The notes below the pieces were generated by a model. It was not told the DNA's origin. It did no database searches and saw only the letters and a program-made list of their open reading frames with translations. Both the position numbers and the translations under genes were made by a program. From Microbacterium sp. oral taxon 186 str. F0373 (GTDB lineage Bacteria > Actinomycetota > Actinomycetes > Actinomycetales > Microbacteriaceae): DNA of 64,000 nucleotides. The stretch covers positions 58,336 to 122,335 of the forward strand of contig NZ_KE150457.1 in the NCBI RefSeq assembly GCF_000411455.1, given 5' to 3'. Below are positions 27,144-35,663 of the stretch, piece after piece (within the stretch, counting starts at the first letter, position 1; each line of letters begins with the position of its first letter).

Positions 27144-28511
27144 TCAGCAAGCGGCCCACCCGTCGGGACCATCCGATCCGGCCGGGTAGTCCTCCATGGG
27201 CACATCGCCGCGTCGCCACGCATCACGGACGGGTTGGACGATGCGCCAGCACTCCTCGGCGGCGTCTCCGCGGACGGCCAGCATGGCGTCGCCGTCGAGG
27301 ATCGCGGCGAGCACCTCCGTGTAGGCGGCATGCGTGCCCAGACCGAGGTCGGCCTCGAGAGTGGCGCGGTGCAGGGCGAACGGCTCCTCGCCGCCGTTGA
27401 CCGAGATCTGCATCGTGAGCTTGTCGGGCCCGAGGCCGAAGCGGATGACGGCTCCGCTCGCATCGCCGGTGAAACCGACGGGCAGGTGGCGCACGGGTCG
27501 CAGGACCACGTCGACTTCCGCGCGCTTGGCTGCCAGCGCCTTACCGGATCGCAGGGTGAACGGCACGCCGGCCCACCGGGCGTTTCGCACCTCGACGCGC
27601 ACCTGCGCGAGCGTCTCGGTCTCCCGTGCGGGATCGACGCCCGGCTCGTCGACGTACGACGGCATCCGTTCCTCGCCCGCCGTGCCGGCGGTGTAGCGGG
27701 CCCGGTGAGAGAACCGCACGGCGTTGTCGTCCCACACGTGCGTCGCCCGCAGCACCGCCGCGGTGGCGTCACGGAGATCCGTCGCAGTGAGGGCCGCGGG
27801 CGGCTCCATCGCGACGACGGCCATGACCTGCAGCAGATGGCTCTGAATCATGTCGACGAGTGCTCCGGCGTGATCGTAGAAACCCGCGCGGCCCTCCAGC
27901 CCGAGGGTCTCATCGAAGCGGATCTCGACGCGCTCGATGTGCTCCGCCGACCAGATGGGCTCCAGCAGCCGGTTCGCGAACCGCGCGCCGAGAACGTCCA
28001 GGACGGTGGAGCGGCCGAGGAAGTGATCGACACGGAACACCTGCTGTTCGGGCAGCAGCTTCAGCAGCACCGCGTTGAGCTCACGCGCGCTGGCTTCGTC
28101 CTCGCCGAACGGCTTCTCCAGTGCGAGGACCGTCCCCTCGGGCAGATCGGACGCAGACAAAGCCGCACAGGCGGCAGCGGCCGCGGCCGGCGGCACGGCG
28201 AAGTAGAGCACGAGACGCCCCTCCGGCACGGCGCCGATCACCGCACGCAGGCCGGCCGCCGTGGTTGCGTCAGCCGTGATGAACGGTGTCGAAGCGACAG
28301 CGGAGAAGGCATCCTCCGCCCCGGCCTCGCGGAAGGCGGTCCGCACGCGTCGCCGCCACTGCGCCTCGCTGATCTCGGTACGCCCGACGCCGACGAGGTG
28401 CAGCTGTCGCGCCGGTTGCTGTCGCAACAGGTCGGCGAGCGCCGGCAACAGCAGTCGCTGCGTCAGATCGCCGCTTCCCCCGATGATCACCAGTGTCGAC
28501 ACGTCGCCCAT
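27144..28511 (-). CDS. zwf: Glucose-6-phosphate dehydrogenase
   Basis: A G6PD-family enzyme (455 residues, shorter than the usual about 490-515). GGSGDLTQRLLLPAL at about 11-25 is the NADP-binding loop (GASGDLxxRKLxPAL in the family). EKPFG is at 132-136 and the active-site RVDHFLGR at 160-167 (usually RIDHYLGK). The substrate region NARWAGVPFTLRSGKALA is kept. The substitutions and shorter length suggest a second, divergent G6PD isoform rather than the housekeeping enzyme. It is divergent from the GH15 gene with a 52-base gap, which links it to glucose/trehalose use. Confidence 0.9.
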   Translation of the reverse strand: MGDVSTLVIIGGSGDLTQRLLLPALADLLRQQPARQLHLVGVGRTEISEAQWRRRVRTAFREAGAEDAFSAVASTPFITADATTAAGLRAVIGAVPEGRLVLYFAVPPAAAAAACAALSASDLPEGTVLALEKPFGEDEASARELNAVLLKLLPEQQVFRVDHFLGRSTVLDVLGARFANRLLEPIWSAEHIERVEIRFDETLGLEGRAGFYDHAGALVDMIQSHLLQVMAVVAMEPPAALTATDLRDATAAVLRATHVWDDNAVRFSHRARYTAGTAGEERMPSYVDEPGVDPARETETLAQVRVEVRNARWAGVPFTLRSGKALAAKRAEVDVVLRPVRHLPVGFTGDASGAVIRFGLGPDKLTMQISVNGGEEPFALHRATLEADLGLGTHAAYTEVLAAILDGDAMLAVRGDAAEECWRIVQPVRDAWRRGDVPMEDYPAGSDGPDGWAAC

Positions 28512-28563
28512 GTGCTCACCCTATGTCGCCCGATCCAGGTGGGCGAGGAGGCAGAATCGATCC

Positions 28564-30393
28564 GTGGCAGATGCATACAGGGGCGTGGCCCTGTCCCCCA
28601 CGCCCATCGAGGACTACGCGTTGCTGAGCAGCTGCCGCACGGCGGCGCTGGTCTCGCGGGACGGATCGATCGACTGGCTGTGCCTGCCGCGCTTCGATTC
28701 GCCATCCGTGTTCGCGGCCCTTCTCGGTGACGACCATCAGGGGCGATGGGCGCTGCGGCCCACCGATCCCGACGCGCGGGCGACGCGACGTTACGACGGC
28801 GACAGCTTCACCCTCATCACCCGCTGGGAGAGCGCCGATGGGGTGGCCGAGGTGCACGACTGCCTGCCTGTCGATCCCCGACACCTCGACGTCTCGCACC
28901 GCGTGGATCTGGTGCGCCGCGTCGTCGGCATCAGCGGCCGGGTCGACTTCGAGCAGCAGGTACGCCTGCGCTTCGACTACGCCCGCGCGCTGCCGTGGGT
29001 GCGCCAGACCGGCACCGCCGATGCCCCCGAGGTGACCGCGATCGCCGGGCCGGATGCCGTGGCTCTGCGCGGTGCGCCGCTCACCGCCACCGACCACGTG
29101 CACCGCGGCACGCTGAGCGTCGCCGCCGGCGAGCACCGCGACCTCACGCTCACCTGGCATGCCTCGCACCGCCCTGTTCCCGCCCCGCTCGACGTCGAGG
29201 ATGCCCTGCAGTGCACGCGCGAATGGTGGAGCGCGTGGGCCGAACGCATCGACGTGCACGGACCGCACCGCGACGTCGTCGTGCGTTCGCTGTTGACCTT
29301 GCGCGCGCTCACGCACCGCGACACGGGCGGCATCATCGCCGCACCCACCACGTCGCTGCCCGAACAGTTCGGCGGCGAGCGCAACTGGGACTACCGCTTC
29401 GTCTGGTTGCGAGACGCTTCGCTGACGATCGAGGTGCTGCTCGGCCAGGGCTTCGCGCACGTCGTGGCGCACTGGCAGCGCTGGCTGCTGCGGGCGATCG
29501 CGGGCGACCCGGCCGACCTGCAGATCGTCTACGGCATCGCCGGCGAGCGCGACCTCATGGAACGGGAGCTCGGCGACCTGCCCGGTTACGGGGGTGCCGC
29601 GCCCGTGCGGATCGGCAACGGCGCGGCGCAGCAGTACCAGGCCGACGTGACCGGTGAGGTCATGACGTGCCTGTTCGCCGCGCGTGCGGCCGGCATCGAG
29701 CAGTCGGCGATCTCGTGGCCGCTGGAGCGCGCGCTGCTGCGCCGTGTCGAGGAGCGCATCGACGAACCCGATCAGGGCATCTGGGAGATCCGCGGTGCGC
29801 CGCAGGTTTTCGTGCACTCCCGGGCCATGGTGTGGGCGGCATTCGATCGCGGCGTGCGCTCGGTGCGCGAACACGGTCTGCACGGCCCCGACGCGCACTG
29901 GGAGCAGCTGCGCGACCGGGTGCGCGCCGACATCGACGCTCACGGAGTCTCCCCACGAGGCCATTTCGTGCAGCACACCGCGACGGACGCGGTAGATGCC
30001 TCGCTCCTGTTGCTTCCGACGGTCGGATTCTGCGCCGCGGACGACCCGCGCATGCTGGCCACCGTGGCCGAGATCGAGCGCACCCTCATGGTCGACGGTC
30101 TCGTGCTGCGCTATCGCACGGAGTCGGGGGTGGACGGGCTGGAAGGCACGGAGAACCCGTTCCTGGCGTGTTCGTTCTGGCTCGTCGAGCAGTACGCGGC
30201 GAGCGGCCGTCTCGCCGACGCGCGGGCGCTCATGGACCGCGCCTGTGCCCGCGCGAACGACGTCGGCCTGCTGTCCGAGGAGTACGACGTGGCCGAGAAG
30301 CGGCAGGCCGGCAACACCCCGCAAGCGCTCTCGCACCTGGCTCTCGTGCGCGCGGCATCCGCCCTCGCCCGCGCCGAGGCCGCAGCCGGCTGA
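28564..30393 (+). CDS. Glycoside hydrolase family 15 protein (trehalase/glucoamylase-like)
   Basis: A 609-residue cytoplasmic GH15 enzyme starting at the GTG at 28564 (reading VADAYRGVALSPTPIEDYAL). The N-terminal beta domain has SRDGSIDWLCLPRFDSPSVF. The (alpha/alpha)6 barrel has RNWDYRFVWLRDASLTIEVL, the typical GH15 start, and SEEYDVAEKRQAGNTPQALS near the end with the catalytic Glu. In mycobacteria close relatives are trehalases that split trehalose into two glucoses. Glucoamylase-type activity is the alternative. No signal peptide is seen. It is divergent from the G6PD gene, which fits glucose entering the pentose phosphate route. Confidence 0.9.
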   Translation: MADAYRGVALSPTPIEDYALLSSCRTAALVSRDGSIDWLCLPRFDSPSVFAALLGDDHQGRWALRPTDPDARATRRYDGDSFTLITRWESADGVAEVHDCLPVDPRHLDVSHRVDLVRRVVGISGRVDFEQQVRLRFDYARALPWVRQTGTADAPEVTAIAGPDAVALRGAPLTATDHVHRGTLSVAAGEHRDLTLTWHASHRPVPAPLDVEDALQCTREWWSAWAERIDVHGPHRDVVVRSLLTLRALTHRDTGGIIAAPTTSLPEQFGGERNWDYRFVWLRDASLTIEVLLGQGFAHVVAHWQRWLLRAIAGDPADLQIVYGIAGERDLMERELGDLPGYGGAAPVRIGNGAAQQYQADVTGEVMTCLFAARAAGIEQSAISWPLERALLRRVEERIDEPDQGIWEIRGAPQVFVHSRAMVWAAFDRGVRSVREHGLHGPDAHWEQLRDRVRADIDAHGVSPRGHFVQHTATDAVDASLLLLPTVGFCAADDPRMLATVAEIERTLMVDGLVLRYRTESGVDGLEGTENPFLACSFWLVEQYAASGRLADARALMDRACARANDVGLLSEEYDVAEKRQAGNTPQALSHLALVRAASALARAEAAAG

Positions 30394-30398
30394 GACGG

Positions 30399-30438
30399 CG
30401 ATGCCCCCGACCGCGCCGGAGCGTGATCGGGGGCGTCG
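30399..30438. terminator. Bidirectional terminator-like hairpin
   Basis: CGATGCCCCCGA (30399-30410) pairs with TCGGGGGCGTCG (30427-30438) at 11 of 12 positions. It lies in the 52-base gap between the convergent GH15 and FMN-reductase genes, so it can end both transcripts. Confidence 0.7.
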
Positions 30439-30445
30439 TCAGGAG

Positions 30446-31108
30446 TCACTCCCCGGCGAGACCGCCGAGCAGGTGACCGAAGGAACGTCCCTCTCCGAGG
30501 TAGTTCGCGGGGTCGAACGGGTCGTCGCTGCCGGCGGGCTGACGGCGCGCGACGGCCTCGGCCAGTTCGCGGGCACCGCGCTCGACGCGCGAGCTCAGCG
30601 GCGCGACCTGATCGGCCGCGGCGCCCCAGTCGCTGGATGCCGCGAACACACCCGTCGAGACGGCTTCGGCGTGCAGGTAGGCGAACAGCGGGCGGATGGC
30701 GTAGTCGATCGCGAGCGAATGCCGCGCCGTGCCGGCGTTGGCGCCGATCAGCACGGGCTTGCCCGTGAGCGCGTCGGGGTCGAGCACGTCGATGAACGAC
30801 TTGAACAGCCCCGAGTAGCTCGTGGAGAAGATCGGGGTGACCACGATGAGGGCGTCAGCCGACACGACCGTGTTGATGGCCGACTCCAGCGCGGGTGGAG
30901 CGAAGCCGGTCAGGAGGTTGTTCGTGATGTCGTGTGCGAGATCGCGCAGTTCGATCGTGTCGACGGTGGCCTGGATGGGCGCGCCGTCAGGACCCGTCAG
31001 CTCAGCCAGCGCCGCGACCGTCGCCGCCGCCAGGCGGTCGGCGAGCATGCGCGTGGACGAGGGATTCGACAGGCCGGCCGAGACCACGGCGACGCGACGC
31101 GCGCTCAT
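30446..31108 (-). CDS. NAD(P)H-dependent FMN reductase (CE1759 type)
   Basis: A 220-residue flavodoxin-fold reductase. VVSAGLSNPSSTRMLADRL at about residues 8-26 is the FMN-phosphate loop. VVTPIFSTSYSGLFKSFIDV (about 87-106) and GKPVLIGANAGTARHS are the other flavin contacts. The CE1759 type often accompanies LLM monooxygenases in actinobacteria. It overlaps the LLM gene stop by 4 bases, so reductase and monooxygenase are made together and likely work as a two-component system with free FMNH2. The C-terminal 30 residues are variable. Confidence 0.9.
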   Translation of the reverse strand: MSARRVAVVSAGLSNPSSTRMLADRLAAATVAALAELTGPDGAPIQATVDTIELRDLAHDITNNLLTGFAPPALESAINTVVSADALIVVTPIFSTSYSGLFKSFIDVLDPDALTGKPVLIGANAGTARHSLAIDYAIRPLFAYLHAEAVSTGVFAASSDWGAAADQVAPLSSRVERGARELAEAVARRQPAGSDDPFDPANYLGEGRSFGHLLGGLAGE

Positions 31109-32322
31109 CGGGTCGCCCCCACTCCGAACGCGGCACCGGCGGGGGCGGGGGCGTCCTGGTAGGGCGAGGGCCCGCTCAGGTTGTCACCGCGGTTGGCGCG
31201 CGGCGTCGCCTGGCGTGAGGGTCCGTCGCCGTAGGCGGCGCGGACCAGAGAGGCGTGCGTCGGGGCGTCCGGCACGTTCTCGGGACGGTCCTTCGCGAAC
31301 TCCTTGCGCAGCACCGGCACGACCTCGCCGCCGAGGAAGTCGAGCTGCTCCAGCACCGTCTTCAGCGGCAGGCCGGCGTGATCCATGAGGAACAGCTGGC
31401 GCTGGTAGTCGCCGAAGATGTCGCGCATCCCCGCGTAGCGGTCGATGACCTGCTGCGGCGAGCCGACGGTCAGCGGCGTCATCTCGGTGAAGTCCTCCAT
31501 CGACGGGCCGTGGCCGTACACCGGGGCGTTGTCGAAGTACGGACGGAACTGGTTCACGGCATCCTGCGAGTTCTTCGCCATGAACGCCTGGCCGCCCAGG
31601 CCCACGATCGCCGTCTCCGGTGCGCCGTGGCCGTAGTGCTCCCAGCGCTGGCGGTAGAGACCGATGAGGCGCTGGTAGTGCTCGGCCGGCCAGAAGATGT
31701 TGTTCGCGAAGAAGCCGTCGCCGTAATACGCGGCCTGCTCCGCGATCTCGGGCGTGCGGATCGAGCCGTGCCACACGAAGGGCGCGACGCCGTCGAGGGG
31801 CCGTGGGGTCGCGGTGAAGCCCTGCAGCGAGGTGCGGAACTTGCCCTCCCAGTCCACGACGTCCTCACGCCACAGCTTGTGCAGCAGCGCGTAGTTCTCG
31901 ATCGACAGCGGAAGGCCCTGACGGATGTCCTTGCCGAACCAGGGGTAGACGGGCCCCGTGTTGCCGCGGCCGAGCATGAGGTCCATGCGGCCACCGGAGA
32001 GGTGCTGCAGCATGGCGTAGTCCTCGGCGATCTTCACCGGGTCGTTCGTGGTGATGAGGGTCGTCGAGGTCGAGACGATGAGCCGCTCGGTCTGGGCGGC
32101 GATGTAGGCCAGCGTGGTGGTCGGCGACGACGACCAGAACGGCGGGTTGTGGTGCTCGCCGAGGGCGAAGACGTCCAGGCCCACCTCCTCGGCGTGCTTG
32201 GCGATCTCGACGGTCGCGCGGATGCGCTCGGCCTCGCTGGGCGTGTGGCCCGTGGTCGGGTCCTGCGTGATGTCGCTGACGGTGAAGATGCCGAACTGCA
32301 TCTGCGGGCTCTTCTCGTTCAC
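31105..32322 (-). CDS. LLM-class flavin-dependent monooxygenase
   Basis: A 405-residue luciferase-like oxidoreductase (CE1758 style). Family sequence is visible from MQFGIFTVSDIT, with FALGEHHNPPFWSSSPTTTL, LMLGRGNTGPVYPWFGKDIR and WHGSIRTPEIAEQAAYYGDG. I place the start at the GTG at 32322 because GAAGGA sits 6 bases upstream; the ATG at 32301 would give 398 residues. The downstream reductase presumably supplies FMNH2. The last 60 residues are Ala/Pro/Gly-rich and probably disordered. The substrate is unknown. An AT-rich palindrome in the upstream spacer suggests regulation. Confidence 0.9.
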   Translation of the reverse strand: MNEKSPQMQFGIFTVSDITQDPTTGHTPSEAERIRATVEIAKHAEEVGLDVFALGEHHNPPFWSSSPTTTLAYIAAQTERLIVSTSTTLITTNDPVKIAEDYAMLQHLSGGRMDLMLGRGNTGPVYPWFGKDIRQGLPLSIENYALLHKLWREDVVDWEGKFRTSLQGFTATPRPLDGVAPFVWHGSIRTPEIAEQAAYYGDGFFANNIFWPAEHYQRLIGLYRQRWEHYGHGAPETAIVGLGGQAFMAKNSQDAVNQFRPYFDNAPVYGHGPSMEDFTEMTPLTVGSPQQVIDRYAGMRDIFGDYQRQLFLMDHAGLPLKTVLEQLDFLGGEVVPVLRKEFAKDRPENVPDAPTHASLVRAAYGDGPSRQATPRANRGDNLSGPSPYQDAPAPAGAAFGVGATR

Positions 32323-32356
32323 GGTGTCCTTCGCCTTCCGGATGCCTCGGCATCCA

Positions 32357-32376
32357 ATACATGCAAATGAATGTAT
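32357..32376. promoter_or_regulatory. AT-rich operator-like palindrome in a divergent promoter
   Basis: ATACATGCAAATGAATGTAT has perfect 6-base arms (ATACAT/ATGTAT) and stands out as the only AT-rich patch in the spacer between the LLM gene (minus) and the 2OG oxygenase gene (plus). It lies 34 bases upstream of the LLM start and 102 bases upstream of the oxygenase. The type (MarR, TetR or HTH-type operator) cannot be told. It could also overlap a -10 element. Confidence 0.6.
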
Positions 32377-32478
32377 CTGGTGCAACGCGTCCGTGTCCAG
32401 GCTATTCCCGTCGCCGACGGCGGTCACACGGCGCAACACAGGCGCGCGATGGCGCCGCAGCGGCCTACCCTCGCCTTC

Positions 32479-33489
32479 ATGAGCGACCTGAACCTGCCCG
32501 TCCTCGACTTCGCCCTGCTCGACGCCGGCCCGGAACAGGCGGCGCTGTTCCGCGAGCAGCTGCGGGTGGCCACCCACGACGTGGGCTTCTTCTACCTCAC
32601 CGGCACCGGCATCAGCGGCGAGCTCGAGGAGCGCCTGCACCGCGCCGCCCGGGACTTCTTCGCCCTGCCGGAAGCCGACAAGCTCGCGATCGAGAACGTG
32701 ACGAGCCCGCACTTCCGCGGCTACACGCGCATCGGCGGCGAGCGCACCCAGGGCGAGGTCGACTGGCGCGAGCAGATCGACATCGGCCCCGAGCGGGATG
32801 CCGTGACGGACCCCGAGGCTCCCGACTTCGCGCGACTGATCGGGCCGAACCTGTGGCCGGCGGCCCAGCCGGAACTGCGCGATGTCGCGATCGCCTGGCA
32901 GGAGCACCTGACCGTCGTGGCGCGGACGCTGCTGCGCGCCTGGGCGCTCACCCTCGGCGCCCCCGAGGACTACTTCGACGAGCATTTCGGGGAGCCCTCG
33001 ACGCTGCTGAAGATCGTGCGCTATCCGGGCTCGACCTCGCCGGAGCCCGCCCAGGGCGTCGGCGCCCACAAGGACTCGGGCGTGCTCACGCTGCTGTGGG
33101 TCGAGCCCGGCAAGGGCGGGCTGCAGGTCGAACGCGACGGGCAGTGGGTGGACGCGCCGCCGGTGCCGGGCGCGTTCGTCGTCAACATCGGCGAGATGCT
33201 CGAGTACGCGACCGGCGGCTACCTGATCGCGACGAATCACCGCGTGGTCTCGCCCCGGCATCCCGAGGACCGCATCTCCGTGCCGTTCTTCTTCAACCCG
33301 GCCCTCGACGCGCGGCTTCCGCTGATCGCACTGCCCCCGCAGCTCGCCGCACAGGCGCGCGGGGTGACGCAGGACCCGACGAACCCAATCCACGGCCTCT
33401 ACGGCGAGAACGCCCTCAAGTCGCGCCTGCGCGCGCATCCCGACGTCGCCGAGCGCTGGCACGCCGACCTGCTCGCCGCCCGCGCCTGA
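32479..33489 (+). CDS. 2-oxoglutarate/Fe(II)-dependent dioxygenase (isopenicillin-N-synthase family)
   Basis: A 336-residue double-stranded beta-helix oxygenase. The N-terminal DIOX_N region (DFALLDAGPEQAALFREQL) precedes the core. The iron ligands His197 and Asp199 are in GVGAHKDSGVL, and the third is His254 in IATNHRVVSP. Arg265 in EDRISVPFFF binds 2-oxoglutarate. All key residues are present, so it should be active. The plant-like IPNS fold is common in bacteria of this group. The substrate is unknown. It is divergent from the LLM/FMN-reductase pair, and both sides share a palindrome, hinting at one oxidative pathway. Confidence 0.92.
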   Translation: MSDLNLPVLDFALLDAGPEQAALFREQLRVATHDVGFFYLTGTGISGELEERLHRAARDFFALPEADKLAIENVTSPHFRGYTRIGGERTQGEVDWREQIDIGPERDAVTDPEAPDFARLIGPNLWPAAQPELRDVAIAWQEHLTVVARTLLRAWALTLGAPEDYFDEHFGEPSTLLKIVRYPGSTSPEPAQGVGAHKDSGVLTLLWVEPGKGGLQVERDGQWVDAPPVPGAFVVNIGEMLEYATGGYLIATNHRVVSPRHPEDRISVPFFFNPALDARLPLIALPPQLAAQARGVTQDPTNPIHGLYGENALKSRLRAHPDVAERWHADLLAARA

Positions 33490-33532
33490 TGCCGGCGCCG
33501 GGCGTCAGCGCCTCACGATGCCGTGGAATGAC

Positions 33533-33563
33533 GAGAGCCTCCCCACACCGTGGGGAGGCTCTC
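33533..33563. terminator. Bidirectional terminator
   Basis: A perfect 14-bp stem with a 3-base loop (arm GAGAGCCTCCCCAC, 33533-33546; complement 33550-33563). On the plus strand a TTTT run follows 8 bases later. It sits between the convergent 2OG oxygenase and rpsO genes, 43 bases past the former and 39 bases past the rpsO stop. Confidence 0.85.
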
Positions 33564-33602
33564 CAAGAACGTTTTGCGCGATTGAACGCTGGGCGCGAAG
33601 CC

Positions 33603-33872
33603 TTAGCGGCGCAGACCGAGACGCTCGATGAGCGAGCGGTAACGGTTGATGTCGATGTCCTGCAGGTAACCCAGCAGGCGACGACGCTGACCGACGAGCA
33701 GGAACAGGCCACGACGCGAGTGGTGGTCGTGCTTGTGCTCCTTGAGGTGCTCGGTGAGGTCCTTGATGCGCTGCGTCAGCATCGCGACCTGCACCTCGGG
33801 GGATCCGGTGTCACCGGGGTGCGTCGCGTACTCTTCGATGATCGCCTTCTTGACGTCTGCTTCCAGTGCCAT
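33603..33872 (-). CDS. rpsO: 30S ribosomal protein S15
   Basis: An 89-residue ribosomal protein that binds 16S rRNA early in small-subunit assembly. The whole family pattern is present: [54 protein letters not shown] and the ending LIERLGLRR. It has its own upstream spacer and a strong terminator downstream, so it is monocistronic here. pnp, its usual neighbour, is 13 kb away on the same strand. Confidence 0.99.
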   Translation of the reverse strand: MALEADVKKAIIEEYATHPGDTGSPEVQVAMLTQRIKDLTEHLKEHKHDHHSRRGLFLLVGQRRRLLGYLQDIDINRYRSLIERLGLRR

Positions 33873-34032
33873 AGGTGATCCCCTTCCTCTTCGTTGCGCG
33901 GCGCCCGACGCCTGATGCGTGGGCTCTCTTTATCCGCGGCCGATCGAACGGCAACCTCAGGAGTCTACCAGCGCCGAGCCCGTCCCGGAAACTCGGCGCC
34001 GCGGCCCGGGCCAATCCTCTTAGGCTCGAGGC

Positions 34033-34254
34033 GTGCAGTTCTCCGTCCACGTCAAACCCGGCAGCCGCAAGGGCCCCCTCGTCGAGCAGGATGCCGAGGG
34101 CCTCACGGTCTTCGTGCGCGAGCGCGCCGTCGACGGCGCAGCCAACGACGCGGTGATGCGCGTACTCGCCGATCACTTCGGCGTGGCGCCGCGCGACGTC
34201 ACGATCCTCCGCGGACACGCCTCGCGTCACAAGCGCGTCGAGGTGGACGCATGA
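34033..34254 (+). CDS. DUF167 (YggU-like) protein
   Basis: A 73-residue DUF167-family protein starting at the GTG at 34033. The family core is HVKPGSRKGPLVEQDAEGL, GAANDAVMRVLADHFGV and ILRGHASRHKRVEVD. Its function is unknown; the fold is a small alpha/beta domain. Its stop overlaps the MFS start by 4 bases, so the two are co-translated. It is divergent from rpsO with a 160-base spacer. Confidence 0.93.
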   Translation: MQFSVHVKPGSRKGPLVEQDAEGLTVFVRERAVDGAANDAVMRVLADHFGVAPRDVTILRGHASRHKRVEVDA

Positions 34255-35549
34255 GCGGCAGCCACCTGATCGATCTGACGCCGTTCCGGCACAGCCCTGC
34301 GTTCGCGCGGCTGTGGATCGGCTCGACGCTGTCGGGGCTCGGCGGCCAGCTCACGATCATGGCCGTCATGCTGCACATGTACGCACTGACATCGTCGACG
34401 TTCGCCGTCTCGATGATCGCCGTGGCGGGTTTGGTGCCGATGGTGCTCGCGGGCATTTACGGCGGCATGCTCGCCGACGCCTTCGACCGTCGCACGGTGG
34501 CTCTGACGGCCGCGACCGTCACCTTCGCCTCCACGCTGCTGCTGGCCGTTCTGGCCTGGACGCAGCAGGAGGCGGTCTGGTCGCTCTATGTCCTCAGCGT
34601 CGTCAACGCGGCCGCCAACTCCATCGTGATGGCGAGCCGCTCCTCGATCATCCCACGCCTTCTCCCCCGCGAGCTGCTGCCCTCCGCAGCGGCCCTGCAG
34701 GGCGTCACTGTGGGCATCATGGTGATGGCTGGCCCCGCACTGGCGGGGATCCTGGTGGCGACCACCGGATACGCCTGGACCTACTCCATCGACGTCATCC
34801 TCATGCTCAGCCTGTTCCTCGGGCTCTGGACACTGCCCGCCATGCGCCCCGAGGGCGAGACGGTGCGCCCGGGACTGGAGTCGCTCAAGGACGGGATCTC
34901 GTTCCTGAAACGCGCGCCGAACATCCGCCTGCAGTTCGTGATGGACATCGTCGCGATGACCTTCGGCCAGCCGCTCGCCCTCTTCCCGGCACTCGGTATG
35001 GTGCTGCTCGGGGGCGGGCCGGTCACGGCCGGCATCCTCACCGCCGCGATCGCGGCCGGCGCCTTCCTCTCGAGCCTGTTCTCCGGGCGCGTCGGCGGAT
35101 ATCGCTGGCATGGACGAGGCATCGCGCGCGCGGTCGAGGTGTACGGCGCGGCCATCGGCGCCTTCGCTCTCGCGTTGGTGCTCGCCGCGGTCGGCGTCGG
35201 CGCCCCGAATGGAGTGGATGCCGACCACGCGAACATCGCGATGATCGTCGCCGCCTGCGTGGCGCTGGCCGTCGGCGGCGCCGCCGACAACGTGAGCGCG
35301 ATCTACCGCTCCACCATGCTGCAGGCTGCGGTGCCGGATGCCGTGCGGGGACGGCTGCAGGGAATCTTCATCGTCGTCGTGGCCGGCGGCCCCCGCATCG
35401 GAGCCCTCTACGCGGGGACGCTCGCCACGATCACCACGCTCTGGTTCCCACCGTTGATGGGCGGCATCCTGATCATCGCGATCGTCGCGACCCTCGCGCG
35501 CCTGTACCCGGGGTTCCGCAGCTACGACGCCGAGAACCCCGTCCCCTGA
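34251..35549 (+). CDS. MFS transporter (EntS-like)
   Basis: A 432-residue major-facilitator protein with about 12 hydrophobic segments. It begins SHLIDLTPFRHSPAFARLWI and carries the loop motif GGMLADAFDRRTVALTAATV. It includes VVNAAANSIVMASRSSIIPR, a pattern of the EntS/DUF894 exporter branch. Siderophore or drug export is the family role; the substrate is unknown. Its start overlaps the DUF167 stop. A 14-bp tandem duplication covers its stop codon. Confidence 0.9.
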   Translation: MSGSHLIDLTPFRHSPAFARLWIGSTLSGLGGQLTIMAVMLHMYALTSSTFAVSMIAVAGLVPMVLAGIYGGMLADAFDRRTVALTAATVTFASTLLLAVLAWTQQEAVWSLYVLSVVNAAANSIVMASRSSIIPRLLPRELLPSAAALQGVTVGIMVMAGPALAGILVATTGYAWTYSIDVILMLSLFLGLWTLPAMRPEGETVRPGLESLKDGISFLKRAPNIRLQFVMDIVAMTFGQPLALFPALGMVLLGGGPVTAGILTAAIAAGAFLSSLFSGRVGGYRWHGRGIARAVEVYGAAIGAFALALVLAAVGVGAPNGVDADHANIAMIVAACVALAVGGAADNVSAIYRSTMLQAAVPDAVRGRLQGIFIVVVAGGPRIGALYAGTLATITTLWFPPLMGGILIIAIVATLARLYPGFRSYDAENPVP

Positions 35550-35571
35550 CGCTCGATCCCTGACGCTCGAT
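35544..35571. repeat. 14-bp tandem duplication across a stop codon
   Basis: CCCTGACGCTCGAT occurs twice with no gap (35544-35557 and 35558-35571). The first copy contains the MFS stop codon TGA (35547-35549). The second is in the spacer and repeats the same TGA. This is a recent-looking duplication with no effect on the protein. Confidence 0.8.
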
Positions 35572-35619
35572 GCCGCGACCGATTCCTGCCAGGCTTCGGC
35601 GGGTTTCGGACGTGGCATA

Positions 35620-35644
35620 CCACGGGCGCCGACGGCGTCCGTGG
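35620..35644 (+). terminator. Terminator-like hairpin after MFS gene
   Basis: CCACGGGCGCC pairs with GGCGTCCGTGG (10 of 11) across a 3-base loop, 71 bases after the MFS stop and 20 bases before the EamA start. There is no T-tract, so it may be leaky or serve as a leader hairpin of the EamA gene. Confidence 0.5.
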
Positions 35645-35663
35645 CCGCCGCTAGAGTCGGCGC

